Origin: Ottelia alismoides
Taxonomy: Eukaryota; Streptophyta; Magnoliopsida; Alismatales; Hydrocharitaceae
Length of the DNA stretch: 64,000 nucleotides
NCBI GenBank assembly: GCA_037367405.1
Contig: JAZKJV010000149.1
Coordinates: forward strand, 1 to 64,000
Reading direction: 5' to 3'
The translations under genes and the position numbers were made by a program. Shown here piece after piece: positions 23,261-35,039 of this stretch. The notes under the pieces are model-generated. The model was not told the DNA's origin and searched no databases. It saw only the letters and a list, made by a program, of their open reading frames with translations. How positions within the stretch are numbered: position 1 is the first letter of the stretch; each line of letters starts with the position of its first letter.

Positions 23261-24329
23261 ACATGTTGGTTAACTTCTAAATCGTCATGTAGTATGGTCT
23301 CCTCTCCTCCCTCTAATCAAACTCGATGTTTATGAAACCGTTTCTTTTGATAAAGCAGAAGCATATGAAATGACACAAATAAGAAAGATGAAAAACAACC
23401 TCAACATAAGATTTACAAGGTTCACACATAGTTGGGTATGTTCTTAGTGGCAATAGGGGATTTCTTCCAGTGTAGTGGAAAGAACTGAAGTACAAAGGAT
23501 GATTCTAATCATTAAACATATGGAGATTTCTATTTCACCATATAGACAGACCTTTCTATATAGATATAGTTTGAAACCTCCTTAAATGGGAAATTTTTCC
23601 AAATCTTTTTTAAAAAGGAAGGTCTCAAAATATCTCTTTGTGGGAAGAATCGTTGTGTTAGAAAATAATATGTATGAACAATTTGATAAATCAGAATTTG
23701 GATAATATCAATTAAATACAAGTGGATCCCAACTAATTAGGATTCAAAATATATCAATAGTCTGCCGCTTGTTGCTAAAAATGATTGGTATCAAAAATAA
23801 CATACTACATATTTCAACCACTCCTTTATCCACCATCATCTACAACCTCCTAAGGTAGTGATAGTCATTCTAGTTATTGAGTATGGAGCAATAACTGATG
23901 ATGACGGGGAACATGAGGTCATGATCTACGGTGTCTTGGAAGTGTTGCCTCTCATTGATGGAGTTGTGGAAAAGTCGTACACTTGTGTAGATGAGCTTGA
24001 TATAACTGAAGATGGACTCGATGTGCTACAATTCAGGGTGAAGGACGTAGCCACAATCCTCCTTGCATTGATGAAGGAAGGTACTGGGGGACGATGTGGG
24101 TCCTAGAAAACTTGGAGTTGATGAGGACATTAAGGATGGTATGGATAGGGGATAGATGAAGGAAGACATTAGAGTGGGAAGGAGGTTAGAAACAGTAGTA
24201 GGGACAGGGTCCGATTGCTTGGGGTAAGAGAATTGATGGGAGAATAGGGAAGAGGGGAGGAATAAAAGAATAAAAGATTGGTGGAATAAAATAATGACAT
24301 GGGTAAGGGTGTAAGATGTACTGATTGAA
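23261..24329. other. no feature recognised between copia remnants
   Basis: Probably the rest of the decayed copia fragment and flank. Frames at 23313-23495 and 23530-23721 (minus) and 23858-24106 (plus, 82 codons, acidic and Val-rich) have no motif I recognise. Confidence 0.35.
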
Positions 24330-26872
24330 GTATAGGGTTTAGGTTAGCACTCTATGGAAGCATGAAAATCACATAACATGCAATCAAGAGCGACTAGTCA
24401 TACAATTTGCTCGTGGTATAACAAATTAAAACTTTTTAATTAGATGAAGTCACATGATTTGAGAACCATTCTCATATCATTTCATCATGATCACAAACAA
24501 TTAATAGAATAACTTCTTGGAGCATGCTTGCAATCATGTGTCTCTTAAAAAAGAGACGTCCTCTCCTAAGTCTGATCTGATAAAGGATGCACTTGTGGGT
24601 GCATGGATGATATGTGTGCATCCCGTAGTCCGAGTTGAAGATCTGAGCATAGAGACTTCTGATTCTTTCTCACGAAATCCGTGGCCTTCTCATGATCACG
24701 GAGCACCAAAGAAGGCGGAGACCATGAGCAGTTTATCCTATGGACAACATGGATGTGATGACGGCGATGTTCTCAATAACAATAAAATAGACGACCACGA
24801 CGTTGAGAGAAAGAGAGAGAATATGTGGACGTATATGTGTGAGAGAGAGAGATTTGTTGCTTTTAACTTGTGAATTGATGTTGCAAAAAATAGCCTAGGG
24901 TTGGCTTTTCTTTTATACAAAATTGTAGGGCCAGGATGCACTCCTAAATCAAATCACTGGAGATGATTTTGTTGCATAAAATTTGCAAAAACAATTAACT
25001 AATTTATAAAAATGAATATATTGAATAATATTAAATTAACTCAATTCATATGGAATAATATGGAAAGGAGTGTAGCCTCCTTTTATACAGAGAGTGGACA
25101 GCCACCATGGAGAGACTCTCTTGGTAGTCGTCTACATCTAATATTGTATGGATCTATCACCTTCCAATTTGGTTAGATATCATATCTCATCAAATATTCC
25201 ACATGTACAACAACTATTATTGCAAAATTAGTCAGCAAAATAATTCTAAATTATTTTATGATAATTTCAGTAATACCATTGATAATTATGAATCATATTC
25301 ATCTATCCAATATTAAATGTAAATCGCATTTACATTTATCTGAAGAATTTGAATCCAATTCGCATTTAATTTTGTAATGTGAATCCAATCCACATGAAAA
25401 TATAAATTGAAAATCATATTTACAGTTAAATCTCTCCACAATATTGGTGAATCAAATCAATAATAGAAATATAATTCTTGTGGATAGTGCTATCCACATT
25501 AATCATATTTATGATAATTAAATTCATTTTAAATATCTAATATGTCTCCATGTGTACAAATATTGTACGTCACATCCACATTATTTTATGATTACTTAAT
25601 CATATCTAATTATCAGTTTTCTACTACTCGGATACATATTATCAATAATAGACATATTCTTGAACTCTTCAAGAACAATGTGCTTTCTTTATGGATACTT
25701 GGAGGTAAGGACATGGCGATTGTACATTCCATGTACAATTACATGTATAATGAGATCATATCTCAAACTAGATCTCGAGGACCTCTCGAAGATGTTTGAT
25801 TTAATCAAATTGTAAATCTAATACTGTCATTGCATTTGAATCGCATTTAGATCAATGTATACCGTTTGGACTATGCTCATATGAGTAATCTACTGAGAGG
25901 AGTCATTAAAATCCAAACTTATTTCATCACTCCCTCGTATTGGAAATGTCATAGTTATACAATCATTTACAATCACGTCACCCTCGAGTATTCCTAATAC
26001 CCATTCATCCGACAAAATGGAAGGCGATGAAGAAAATCAAAGTTTTAGATCATATTTAAATTGTCTTCTTCAGGGTTTTATCATTAAGTTTCTAATTTGG
26101 TCCGTGGTAGTTGTTATCGATCATATGCTTTCCATAAGCATATACCATACCTACAAATTATTGTCATGCTTCCAAAGAAAGATGACCATGCATGGAATTT
26201 GATCAATCCCAATACCTCATGAATGATCTCATGTCTTTCGGTTTGGTAGTGAACCTGTATGATTCCTTTGAGATATCGTATTACTCATATGCCCTTATAT
26301 ACGCACTTGCTCATTGATGTATAGACCTTGATTAGGTCATCAACCAAATGTTGTGCCTAATGTACATACTTAAACATATAGTAATACATATATCTTCAGT
26401 GAGAGGATGTGAGCCTCTATTGTGAAAACATATGACATAGGTCTTTGTTATCTCGATCTCATTAAGTCAACTCTTTGACCTAACTTATCTGACACCTCTG
26501 AATCTCTATTCCTATGCAGATACTTGCATCAAGAAGTTGTTTCGATATGAGCCTTTAGAGAGGTATTGCCATCTCCTTCTCTGGCTGGAGATCCTTTCTT
26601 AACAATTTGACGGTTCTCGATGAGTTCTCAATCTAACTCTTTAGATATTATGCAAGCACCGACATCTATGATTCATCCATTAAATCAATAGTTGTATGAT
26701 TTTTAAGATGGTCATGGTACCTAACCTTAATTATACTAAGAGACCTTATAAGTACATTCATTCATTTATCTCGGATAAGGAAAGAAAATAAATAAATAAC
26801 CTTTATGATATATCAAAGATTACAATAACATTTATTGTAGAAATGGTTTACTCGGGGCTCGTATGGCTAACA
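24330..26872 (-). repeat. copia1 3' LTR
   Basis: About 2.5 kb, read on minus. It starts TGTTAGCCATACG at 26872 and is collinear with the copia2 LTR through the TATA region to the GACTAGTC word near 24392. The low-coordinate end is approximate. A polypurine tract lies immediately upstream (26873 onward), so this is the 3' LTR of a minus-strand element. Confidence 0.78.
24905..24922 (-). promoter_or_regulatory. putative TATA box of copia1 LTR
   Basis: On minus TTTTGTATAAAAGAAAAG, about 1.95 kb into the LTR and followed by AG-rich sequence. The copia2 and 53.4-kb LTRs have TATTATAAATAG/TATTATAAAAG at the same place. Confidence 0.5.
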
Positions 26873-26886
26873 ATCTCCCACTAACC
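26873..26886 (-). promoter_or_regulatory. copia1 polypurine tract
   Basis: On minus GGTTAGTGGGAGAT directly precedes the LTR start TGTTAGCC. The GTGGGAGAT+TGTT junction is a hallmark of many plant copia elements. Confidence 0.82.
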
Positions 26887-27014
26887 ATCAGAACCATTCA
26901 GGTAAAATCTTAAAACCCATGTTCATTACATGGTGGTCGAATATATTTTCGGGTAAAGGGTTGGTAAGGGGATTATCAACATTATCGGTAGAGGCCACCT
27001 TGGTGATGTTGACG
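26887..27014 (-). pseudogene. copia1 ribonuclease H C-terminus (separated from the rest by gypsy2)
   Basis: On minus the frame gives HVNITKVASTDNVDNPLTNP, then LPENIFDHHVMNMGF, KILPEWF and a stop just before the polypurine tract. This is the classic carboxy end of copia Pol (pattern V-x-K-I-x-T-x-D-N-x-A-D-P-L-T-K-P-L). The preceding part of the same protein lies 13 kb away at 39965 onward, beyond gypsy2. A frameshift is also present at the original junction. Confidence 0.82.
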
Positions 27015-27019
27015 TGATG
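27015..27019. repeat. target site duplication of gypsy2, left (TGATG)
   Basis: It matches 39960-39964. Removing gypsy2 and one copy rejoins the copia1 ribonuclease H coding region. Confidence 0.7.
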
Positions 27020-30000
27020 AGTCTGAAAATGCCTTATGTTAATTTGTGTGAATTATCGAGCATTTAAAAATGTCATTTCATTGTAGGCGTCAATCAGAAT
27101 CGGTCAAGAAATTAACCACAATAAATTAATAAATTTTATTTGAAGTGGTTTAATGCTTATTTTACTTGGGGCAAGTACCAAGGTCAAACACAAGGAGGCA
27201 AAGGAAAAACCTAGAAGTTTATCAATCAAAGTTTGTGCACGGTTTTAGAGACGGTCTTTTTTTTATTTTTAATGCAATTTGGGATGCAAAATGCAAATGT
27301 GGCCAATTTTAAGGACTAAAATGTAAAGATCAATCAAACAATGTTCGAAAAATATGAAACTTGGACGAGGTGACAGTTATGATGAAATGAATGCACTGTA
27401 ATTTTTTTTTGAAATTTTTGGATGCAAGATAAATATTTTATGAATGTTAAAATGCAAACAAAATGAATTTCAATAATTAATCATAATAAATATTAAAACT
27501 AATTTTTTTTCAAGGAATGAAATTATCCACGTTCTATCACTAGGCGATGGATCTCAAAAATATCCTAAACCTCGAAAATACAAGATCTAATACCTATTAA
27601 AAATTAGATATAAAAATATGCAATTTTATTTTTATAAGGCAAATCGTGCATGCAAATACAAATCATTTTGGGCACGATGCCACAAACAACTAATTCAACA
27701 ATCCGTGAATTTTTGGCGATTTTTAGAGCTAAGATTGGTTAGTTATGAATTATCAAGCACATAATGGGAAAAATATACATTTTTCCACAAAACCATTAAT
27801 TATTAATTAACCAGATATCCAAAAAATGTCACACATATGCCATAATGTAGAGAATTAATTATATAACATTATGCTATTTTTTAATAATAAAAATTATGTC
27901 ATGTAGAGTTTTAAAATAAAGGGGGAACACAGAGGTATTAATGCAAATTACAATAAATAAGTAATAAAGATAATGCAGAACAAGGGCTAAAGTGTAGTTA
28001 CCGAGAGCCAGGGGGTGATGTCTGTAAAATTCCCAGCGGTCACGCGCAAAGCACGTGACCCATGGGCAGCGAGGATGGATCTGCGAATTAGACCGAAGTG
28101 GAGGGCATGTCTGCAATATTCCCAGAAGGATACGTGCGATGCACGTGACCTCTTGGTTGAGCTGCTTCGGTGTGAATTGGCGGAAGGGAAAGGGGCTCCT
28201 TTTCAATTACCACTCTGTCACGTGAGGTGGGCGTGAGGTGGGGGATGTTCTCATACGTTCCCTCTTCCATGCGTTGCGCACATGAGGAGGGCCTCGGGCT
28301 GGGGGCTCGGCCGTTGGCGGTGGTGAGGAAGCTTCACTGCAGATGTTGTGCGATGGAGAGAGATGGTGGAGGAGGGAGCGAGGTGCGACGATGGATATTG
28401 ATGTCGATGGTAGAGGCTCGTTGTCAGGCGGAGGAAGAGTGGCCGAAGGAGCCTCTGGCTCGATAGCTACCAGTGGTGGCTGGTGATGATCACCTCAGTC
28501 GGTTGCGTAGCGGTGCTGCGAGTGGTTGTTGGCGATGCTCTGTAGGAGGAGTCGAAGATGGTCTATAGAAGTCCTTTGCGGGGTGCCCCTTTGATGGTGA
28601 AGTGCAACAATATCTGGATGGAAGGAGCAGCGCCCTAGAGCTATAGGTGCATGTGGCGGAAGCGGAGATGGCGTTGAAGGCGCGGAGGCGGAGCCTCCCT
28701 GCGAAGTGTTCATTGGACGGAAGTGTAGGGTGGACACGATTGTAGAGATGGGATCAATTGCGGAGATGGAACGACGGAGGAAAGGATGCAGGTGGATATA
28801 GTGGAAGGGAACTGGTGGAGGAAATTGAAATCGCAGCTCGACGGCGCGAAGAAGGCCAGAGCAGAGCAGGGCCTGGGAAGACCTTCTGCAATGAGGTCGA
28901 AACCTCAGACCTCTCCAGTGATTATGACATATAAGTGATTCAATGATCGTGATGGATCTGTTCAATGAAGATCATCGAGGTCAGGGCACCGCTAAACAGG
29001 CTGTCACCACCAGTGTCCCATATCGTACATGCAGACTATAGGCGGATGAGGATGGAGGGAGGCGATGGTGTAGCTTAAAGAGGAGGATTGAGTGGCCAAT
29101 TGGGAAGGTCATTGAGATTGGAAATTAACGTAGAGCGGTGGTAGAATAGGAAGGTGGATGCACGATTGACCAGAGATTGATTTGGAGGAGGCGCAAATCG
29201 TCGGTGGTTGATATTTAATTGGAGATGGGGATCGGATGGGATCCGATTGGGTGTAGGCGACCGTGCTAATTGAGGAGGGTGACGACGGAAATCGTTATGG
29301 GTGGAGCAAGATTCATGGACGTGACGGGGATACGTGAGGGTCATTGTATGGAAGGAAGGAGGTGGTGGTGCCTGGGCAAATTGGCAAAGTGGAGGGGAAT
29401 CAGAGGAAGGGGATGGCGCGCAGGTGCCGTCCAATCGGCCGAGATCGGACGACCCTGGTGCAGCCACTTGGGATTTTTATTTTTATTTTTTATTTTATAT
29501 ATATTATTATTATTTTAATTTGTCAATAAATATAAACGAAAATAAATGTTTAAAATGGGTGACACATGGCAGCTCCAGGAGCAGCCACGTGTAAGCCCCA
29601 CAAAAATCGAAAAATAAATACAATAAAAAAAATACAAAAGAAATAGCAAACTATCTCGGATTGAAAAATTTTCTTCACAGAAGTTGCTCATCTCGATGAG
29701 AGCTACAACTTTTATGAAGGGATCAAAACCAAAATCGATCATTTATGTAAAGTGATATTTTTGGGGCATCCCATGTACATAGAATACCTTGATTTTTGGG
29801 TTTTATAACTTTTTGTCATTTTTAAACCAGATCAAAATCCGAAAAGCTATGATAAAATTAAATATAAATATTTACACATTAATCTATTTTTTGGATTTTT
29901 ATTAATTAAGAAAAAGTAGGAATAAAACAAAATACTAAAAAGATAATTTTTGTACAGACTATTAGTGAGGACTCGAACTCAGTTAGTTTCTTTGATTTCA

Positions 30001-30629
30001 AGCACAGTTTGGATTTGGATTTTTATGCATTTTAACAAAACTTTTATCAAAGGAGACAAATGAAATAAAAATAAAAAAATGAATTAATTATGTACATAAA
30101 ATATTAGGTCAAAAACCGTTAAAATACAAAATGTACAAAAGAGGCCTAAAACCCATCATTCACATATTAACTCCGATTCACTTGAACATGGTCTTGTTTT
30201 GAAGATATTCGAATGTAAATTAGTTCAAGAGTGAGTATGATCAAAACAGACACTGGATGAGGAAGATATTGAGGTTATAGTCCAGAAATCCTAGAACTAG
30301 GGTTTGGGTTTTTTGTCCACTTATTTCAGGTAGTATTTTTTTTTGCATTTTTCAATTATTCTTGTTAGTAATATGTACACAATGGAGGTAGTTTTAGTTC
30401 ATTTGGAGTTAGTTTGAATTAATTAAAAATTTGATAAGTTAGGTTATTTTACAGGTCATTTTGGCTGAGATTTTTGGCTTCTTATTTTGTGCAAAAATAA
30501 GTGATAAAATGCCATTCTAATCAAAACATTTAAGAATGCCAATTATGCAATATAGATGAAGAACTGCCAATGACTTTTAGGGATTTGAGCTTATTTCATG
30601 ACTTTTAGTGATGAATCTGATATTCATCA
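27020..30629 (-). repeat. gypsy2 3' LTR
   Basis: 3610 bp. On minus it starts TGATGAATATCAGATTCATCA and ends GGCATTTTCAGACT. It contains a GC-rich block (28010-29460) and a possible TATA region near 29490-29515. Homologous to 36974-39959. The frames inside (for example 28495-28965 and 29075-29467, minus) change mainly at amino-acid-altering sites between the two LTRs, so they are not treated as genes. Confidence 0.9.
29490..29515 (-). promoter_or_regulatory. putative TATA region of gypsy2 3' LTR
   Basis: On minus it contains AATAATATATATAAAATAAA, about 1.1 kb into the LTR. The corresponding segment is absent from the 5' LTR. Confidence 0.35.
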
Positions 30630-30643
30630 TCCCCATATACTTA
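30630..30643 (-). promoter_or_regulatory. gypsy2 polypurine tract
   Basis: On minus AAGTATATGGGGA directly abuts the LTR start TGATGAAT, the same design as gypsy1 at 16193-16205. Confidence 0.78.
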
Positions 30644-31958
30644 AACCATGCTCGTCCTTCAGCATCAAAAGCAATGCAATGTGGTGTAATGAGATTGGGT
30701 TCCATACCAAGATCATGAGCAGATGGTGAAAATGGTACTAACCTAACCTTTGGATTATTAGTGTGACGGAACTTCTGTGAGACTTAGAATTTTAAAATCA
30801 GCAGCCTTCAAGTTCTACACATCATTATCACATTTTCGGCTCAAAAGTCATCTTAGATCGATCCTCCTCCCAAAGCATACCCTCATGAACATTGGACAAT
30901 TGACTAATGTATGTGAAAGGTTTTAGCTCTTACCTTCCAGAATGTCAGACTACCATGCAAACCTCCTCACCAGTAACTCTTCCTCGAGGAGTCATGTATT
31001 TCCTACTAACGTCTATCGTGATGTGTTCACAATTAAAATGGGGGAGATGTTAGAAGAAGGAGAAAAGAACTGGAGGGTGGCCAGTGTAGCCACCTCTCCT
31101 TGTGAAGCCGACCAGTTTAGCCAAGTCTCCACAAAGATCTACATGTTTTCTTAAAGCTTGGATCTTTTTTTATCAAATGTTTATTTGGTAGTAGGCTTCC
31201 TTGTATTTGGATTATTGTTGGTTTTGCTTGGATCTTGTTGTTCCCCTACGGACATAGAATCTTTTTCTATACAATTTTTGGGGTCTTAAAAAAAATTGTG
31301 CCCAACCGTCAATCCCTTTTCTGAAGCTTTATTTCAACCCGTACTCTAGTCTTTAGATTTCCATGCTACCAGAAAAGAAATTCACACAATCTTCCAATGC
31401 CTCGTCTGAGTTGTGCTAAGTGCATAGTGCGGGAGTATGAAATAATTTCCTATTCCAGAGTCATACCCAGAATGAAGAGACCAGGTTAGACACTAAGAGT
31501 CAAACACTGCACATTATCTTGTGGAACTCAAAGAATAAAGTCATAGACCAGAATCTTTTAAAATCATGTTTCTCAGTGAAGTTCCTCTCAAAATTAGGTG
31601 AATTAAGGTCAAGTCAAGACAACTCTCGGTTTTTGCTCATAACTCGGTTCAGAACCAAAGGGCTTTTCACAAATGCAAATGCATGTAATGTTGGATGAAG
31701 TGTAGCTGCGTGAAATGTAGACAATTTTTTTCTTCCTTCTTCCACTTTTTTTTAAAATGTTTATTTTGAATAAGAAGCCTCTTTTTTTCAAAAAAAAATT
31801 GGTTGGACACAGTTAGTGTTAGTAGCAATTTTTTATTTTGTTTTGTTTTTTTGTTTTTTTGTTTATTTTTTAAGTTAGTTACCCTTCCCGTAAATACATA
31901 TATACTTACGCAAAAGTACGAGCTATGGGTAAAATATATACACAGTATATATACACAG
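30644..31958 (-). other. gypsy2 3' non-coding region
   Basis: 1.3 kb between the polypurine tract and the hairpin array. Only short frames are present (for example 30942-31154 plus, 31667-32014 minus), none with a recognisable motif. Confidence 0.4.
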
Positions 31959-32312
31959 CCCCTATACTTAGCGAGTGATGTGTCCACAGAGCGCAAGAAG
32001 CGTGGAGAAGACATAGATTGGGCTAAACGTAAGAGAGTGAAAAAGAAAAATGAAAAAGATAGATCGGTCTGCCCCCCTATACTTAAGCTTTAAATAGGCC
32101 AAGTATAGAAGAAGAGCGAAACTAAGGTGGTCAGGAGATGTGAATGAGTAGACTATATATAGATGAGCATCGGTTCCCCCTATACTTAGGCTCTGGTCAA
32201 CCTAAGTATAGAAGAAGGGTGGAGATGAGGCAATCGTGGGATGGGGAGAATGGTATATACAGATGGCATCGCCCCCTCCCCCCCCATACTTAGGCCTTGG
32301 TCAAAGTATAGG
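31959..32312 (-). repeat. hairpin array with PPT-like arms (gypsy2)
   Basis: CCCCTATACTTA words occur near 31959, 32076, 32176 and 32281, the last three about 104 bp apart. Each of those three is followed by an inverted partner. The best pair is CTATACTTAGG at 32180-32190 with CCTAAGTATAG at 32201-32211, perfect over 11 bp. On the element's sense strand each reads TAAGTATAGGGGG, almost the same as its true polypurine tract. Confidence 0.7.
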
Positions 32313-33559
32313 AAGAAGATGTACAAGGAGACCGATGAGGTTGGAGGGAGGGTGGGTAGCCGATGATTAACAAGGTTTTCGGCCGATCTTTTTGTGATCC
32401 TATGGTAGGATATTGTAATGAGAAGAAGGAGATGAAGCATATGATTCCCAGCCATTATCAGTGTTATCGTCAGAGAAATCATGCTGGATAGTAGTTGACG
32501 TGTATTAGTCAGATGAAAGATAACCATTATTGATGTTATCCTCTGAGGAATAGTATTTGAAAGTGGAGGCACTCCAGATATTCTTGTGTTTTAGTTTCTT
32601 CAGTTGTTTTCTCGGAATTCGTTCCTTCTTGGGATCAAGCGATTTATCCTCGGATGAATACTCTGAAGCACCATTCTCAGTCAACCCATAAGAAATTATT
32701 CCAGTATATTTAATGACATTAGGGAATCGACTTTGGACGAATAATAGTGCAGAACGTGAGTCATCCAACAGGAATCGATGTTTGGATCCTTGCAAAGATA
32801 TGGATTTAGGACTGTCGAACAAACCTCACTTATATCGATTACCTTTTCCAGACCTAATGAGGGATCATCAGATGATTCCTCTTCCGAAAGATCAAAGGTA
32901 ACTTTCTTTTTAGATGAAGGAGCAGTGATTTTGTTTCGTGAAGGTGTTGGTACTTGGAGTGAGGTGTTGACACATGTGTCTCCAGATTAATAACCATTGA
33001 AAATTTTCTCCTTGGTCGGTGTTCGTCCCACATATTTGTACATAGTTTTCTTTAAGTTTGTGCACTCCTGAGTTGGATTGATTTGGTCAATAGTCAGAGA
33101 AGGTTGACTCTAGGTGAGCCTAAGCATATATCTCAGGATCATATAAGAATCACTTTTCTAGAGCAACGGGAAATGGAATAGTAGGGAGAGTCTCTAAATG
33201 TTCGTTCTCCATTAACTTGATGTTGGAGCATTCCTGTGTCGGGTTGATTTGATAAAGGTTGTCAGAGAAGATTTTGGTCAACTTAGGGTGCACCCATGCA
33301 TAAGTCTTAGGATCATATGAGTCATATATTCGATTTTCCATGGTGAGAGTAGCTGGAAATGGAACAGGGGGAGAGTCTCTAAACCAATAGTCTCATCAAC
33401 AACTGCTATCTCAGGTGTAGCGATGGGGTTGGGTTCTTCTACCGCTTGATGGTTACGGTTGTCAAGGGCTTCATGGGTTGCCTTAGAAAATCGTGGTTCC
33501 TCAAAGACTTGTTGAGATCGAAGTGATCCTAATGTTGTAAAATTGATTTCCCAAGTATC
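32190..33559 (-). pseudogene. gypsy2 post-protease coding remnant, function unknown
   Basis: Reading on minus after the protease, interrupted frames give Pro/Glu/Ser-rich protein. It includes a tandemly duplicated module of about 60 residues (ETLPPVPFPATLTMENRIYD and later YDPKTYAW, then a diverged second copy ETLPTIPFPVALEK and YDPEIYA) with a period near 180 bp at 33040-33400. Downstream are SSEDS- and DPKKERIPRKQLKKLKHK-type charged stretches (32505-32986). No known enzyme motif. It occupies the place where reverse transcriptase would sit in a complete relative. Confidence 0.5.
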
Positions 33560-33961
33560 ACATTCAATAATTGCCTTGGCGAATGCTAAGAACGGCTTTT
33601 TGGGAATGATCGGAGAATGGGTGAATTCTCCTTAATGCTCAATATCAATGACCATGAAGTTTACTTTGAGCAGAGCACCTTGGAATGTAACGATGACTGA
33701 AATGGTTCCTCGTGGTCGCTTTATAGATCGATCATCCATTTGAACGATCTCTCGTATCTTCCTGATAGGTCCGAGTTTGAGCTCGTGAAATACAGAGGTC
33801 GGGAGGATATTAATTGGTGAGTCATCGTCAATTTGAGCTTGGGTAAAATTTGTGTCTTTAATTCTACAGTCAAATATGGGAAACCGCTTCACTATGCGGC
33901 TCTTGATTTTTCACCTCAACACGAAGGGGGTGGCCATTGACAAGATATGTCTTTCAATCTT
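33560..33961 (-). pseudogene. gypsy2 aspartic protease remnant
   Basis: On minus, ILSMATPFVLR, then IDDDSPINILPTSVFHELKL, RSIKRPRGTISVIV, VNFMVIDIEH, a stop, and PFLAFAKAIIECDTW. This is the gypsy retropepsin order: active-site loop, flap region and the I-I-L-G-R-P-F-L motif. The catalytic D-T/S-G has become DDDS. It aligns with gypsy1 13120-13430. In the family this domain cleaves the polyprotein. Here the damaged active site and a stop rule out function. Confidence 0.75.
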
Positions 33962-34436
33962 TGTTCTTATCCTACCCGACTTTCTCATCATTATTTGTTC
34001 ATTACAAATCCTTTCAGGTCGGGGAAGTGTTTAATGTCATGTATAAAGGGAAGTTAAAAAAATAAATCACTTCTTCAGATTTTTTTTGTATTTTTTTGGA
34101 TTTTCATTTTGTTGAGTGTTTTTTAATATTTCAACTTTTTAATTTTCTGTGTGGTGTATGGATGTGGTGTTTTCTATAGATGAGTAGGGGCTTTGATGTG
34201 CTGAGTGAGAATCAGAGTCAAAGTTATTCCTAGGGGAGTAATATGCAGAGGTGCCGCTGTCAGAATTATCCCTGGGGTGAGCATAGTCCATGGGTTTCTG
34301 AATATCCTCAAGTTTCTCAACATTAGATCAATTGATTTCATCCTCTACTTTCGTACATGAGCTTCCGTAAAATGAAATTAGTTGGTTTTTGGAGTTTTCC
34401 TCCCTCAATTCACATCTCTTACCAATCCTCGAAATG

Positions 34437-35039
34437 TCATCCTCCAAAGATTTTTTGGGAATAGTCTGTGTGGTTTCTTATTTTTGAGATCCAGTCATTG
34501 CATCTTCCATTCTTCATGTATGATCTGGGAGAAGATCTTTTTAGAATATTTAATATATGATTGTTATCTTTTAAAAATTTATCCTCAAAAAACATGGAAG
34601 GAGTCTGCTCAATAGGATGATAACCATATGTCTCATGGTGTGATTCCGAAATATATAGTTGGTTTGAGTAAAGTCCATTTCTTTGGTCATGTCTGAAGGT
34701 GGGATTGTCACGGTTAATCCAAGATGGAAGATTATCAGATGCGGGCCAATCCTCTTGATATGTTTGGACCTCCATCTTATTCCTAGTGGTCAAGTCTAGT
34801 TGTGGATTTGTGAAGTAATGACCTGCTTCAACAATATGACGAGGTGACATTGAAGTCAGCTGGAGTTGTTGTCTTGATAGGTCATTCATCTCAAAAGTGG
34901 TTTGATGTTCAAATGATTCATGAGTTCCGACGAGTAATGGGTCAATCCAAGATGGCAGTTGCTCAATTGTGTTCAAGGGTAGGGAAGGTGGAAGATGTGA
35001 AGAAGTGTTAAATTCGATCATATAGTTAGAATCTCCCAT
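34437..35039 (-). pseudogene. gypsy2 gag-like N-terminal ORF
   Basis: 200 codons from ATG at 35039 (start MGDSNYMIEF), in the same place as the MADC and MSDW starts of gypsy1 and gypsy3. It is hydrophilic, rich in Ser, Asn, His and Pro, and contains internally repeated LPSWI/DNLPSWINRDNPTF-like words. The canonical gag core seen in gypsy3 is absent. From 34436 to about 33970 the frame is broken by stops before the protease remnant. Confidence 0.5.

Noticed and set aside
23858..24106. 82-codon acidic frame as a small host gene
   Set aside because: No recognised motif, promoter or splice context, and it lies between retroelement remnants.
28495..28965. 156-codon frame in the gypsy2 3' LTR
   Set aside because: The 5' LTR version (38634-38866) is shorter, and the differences are mostly amino-acid changing, as expected without constraint.
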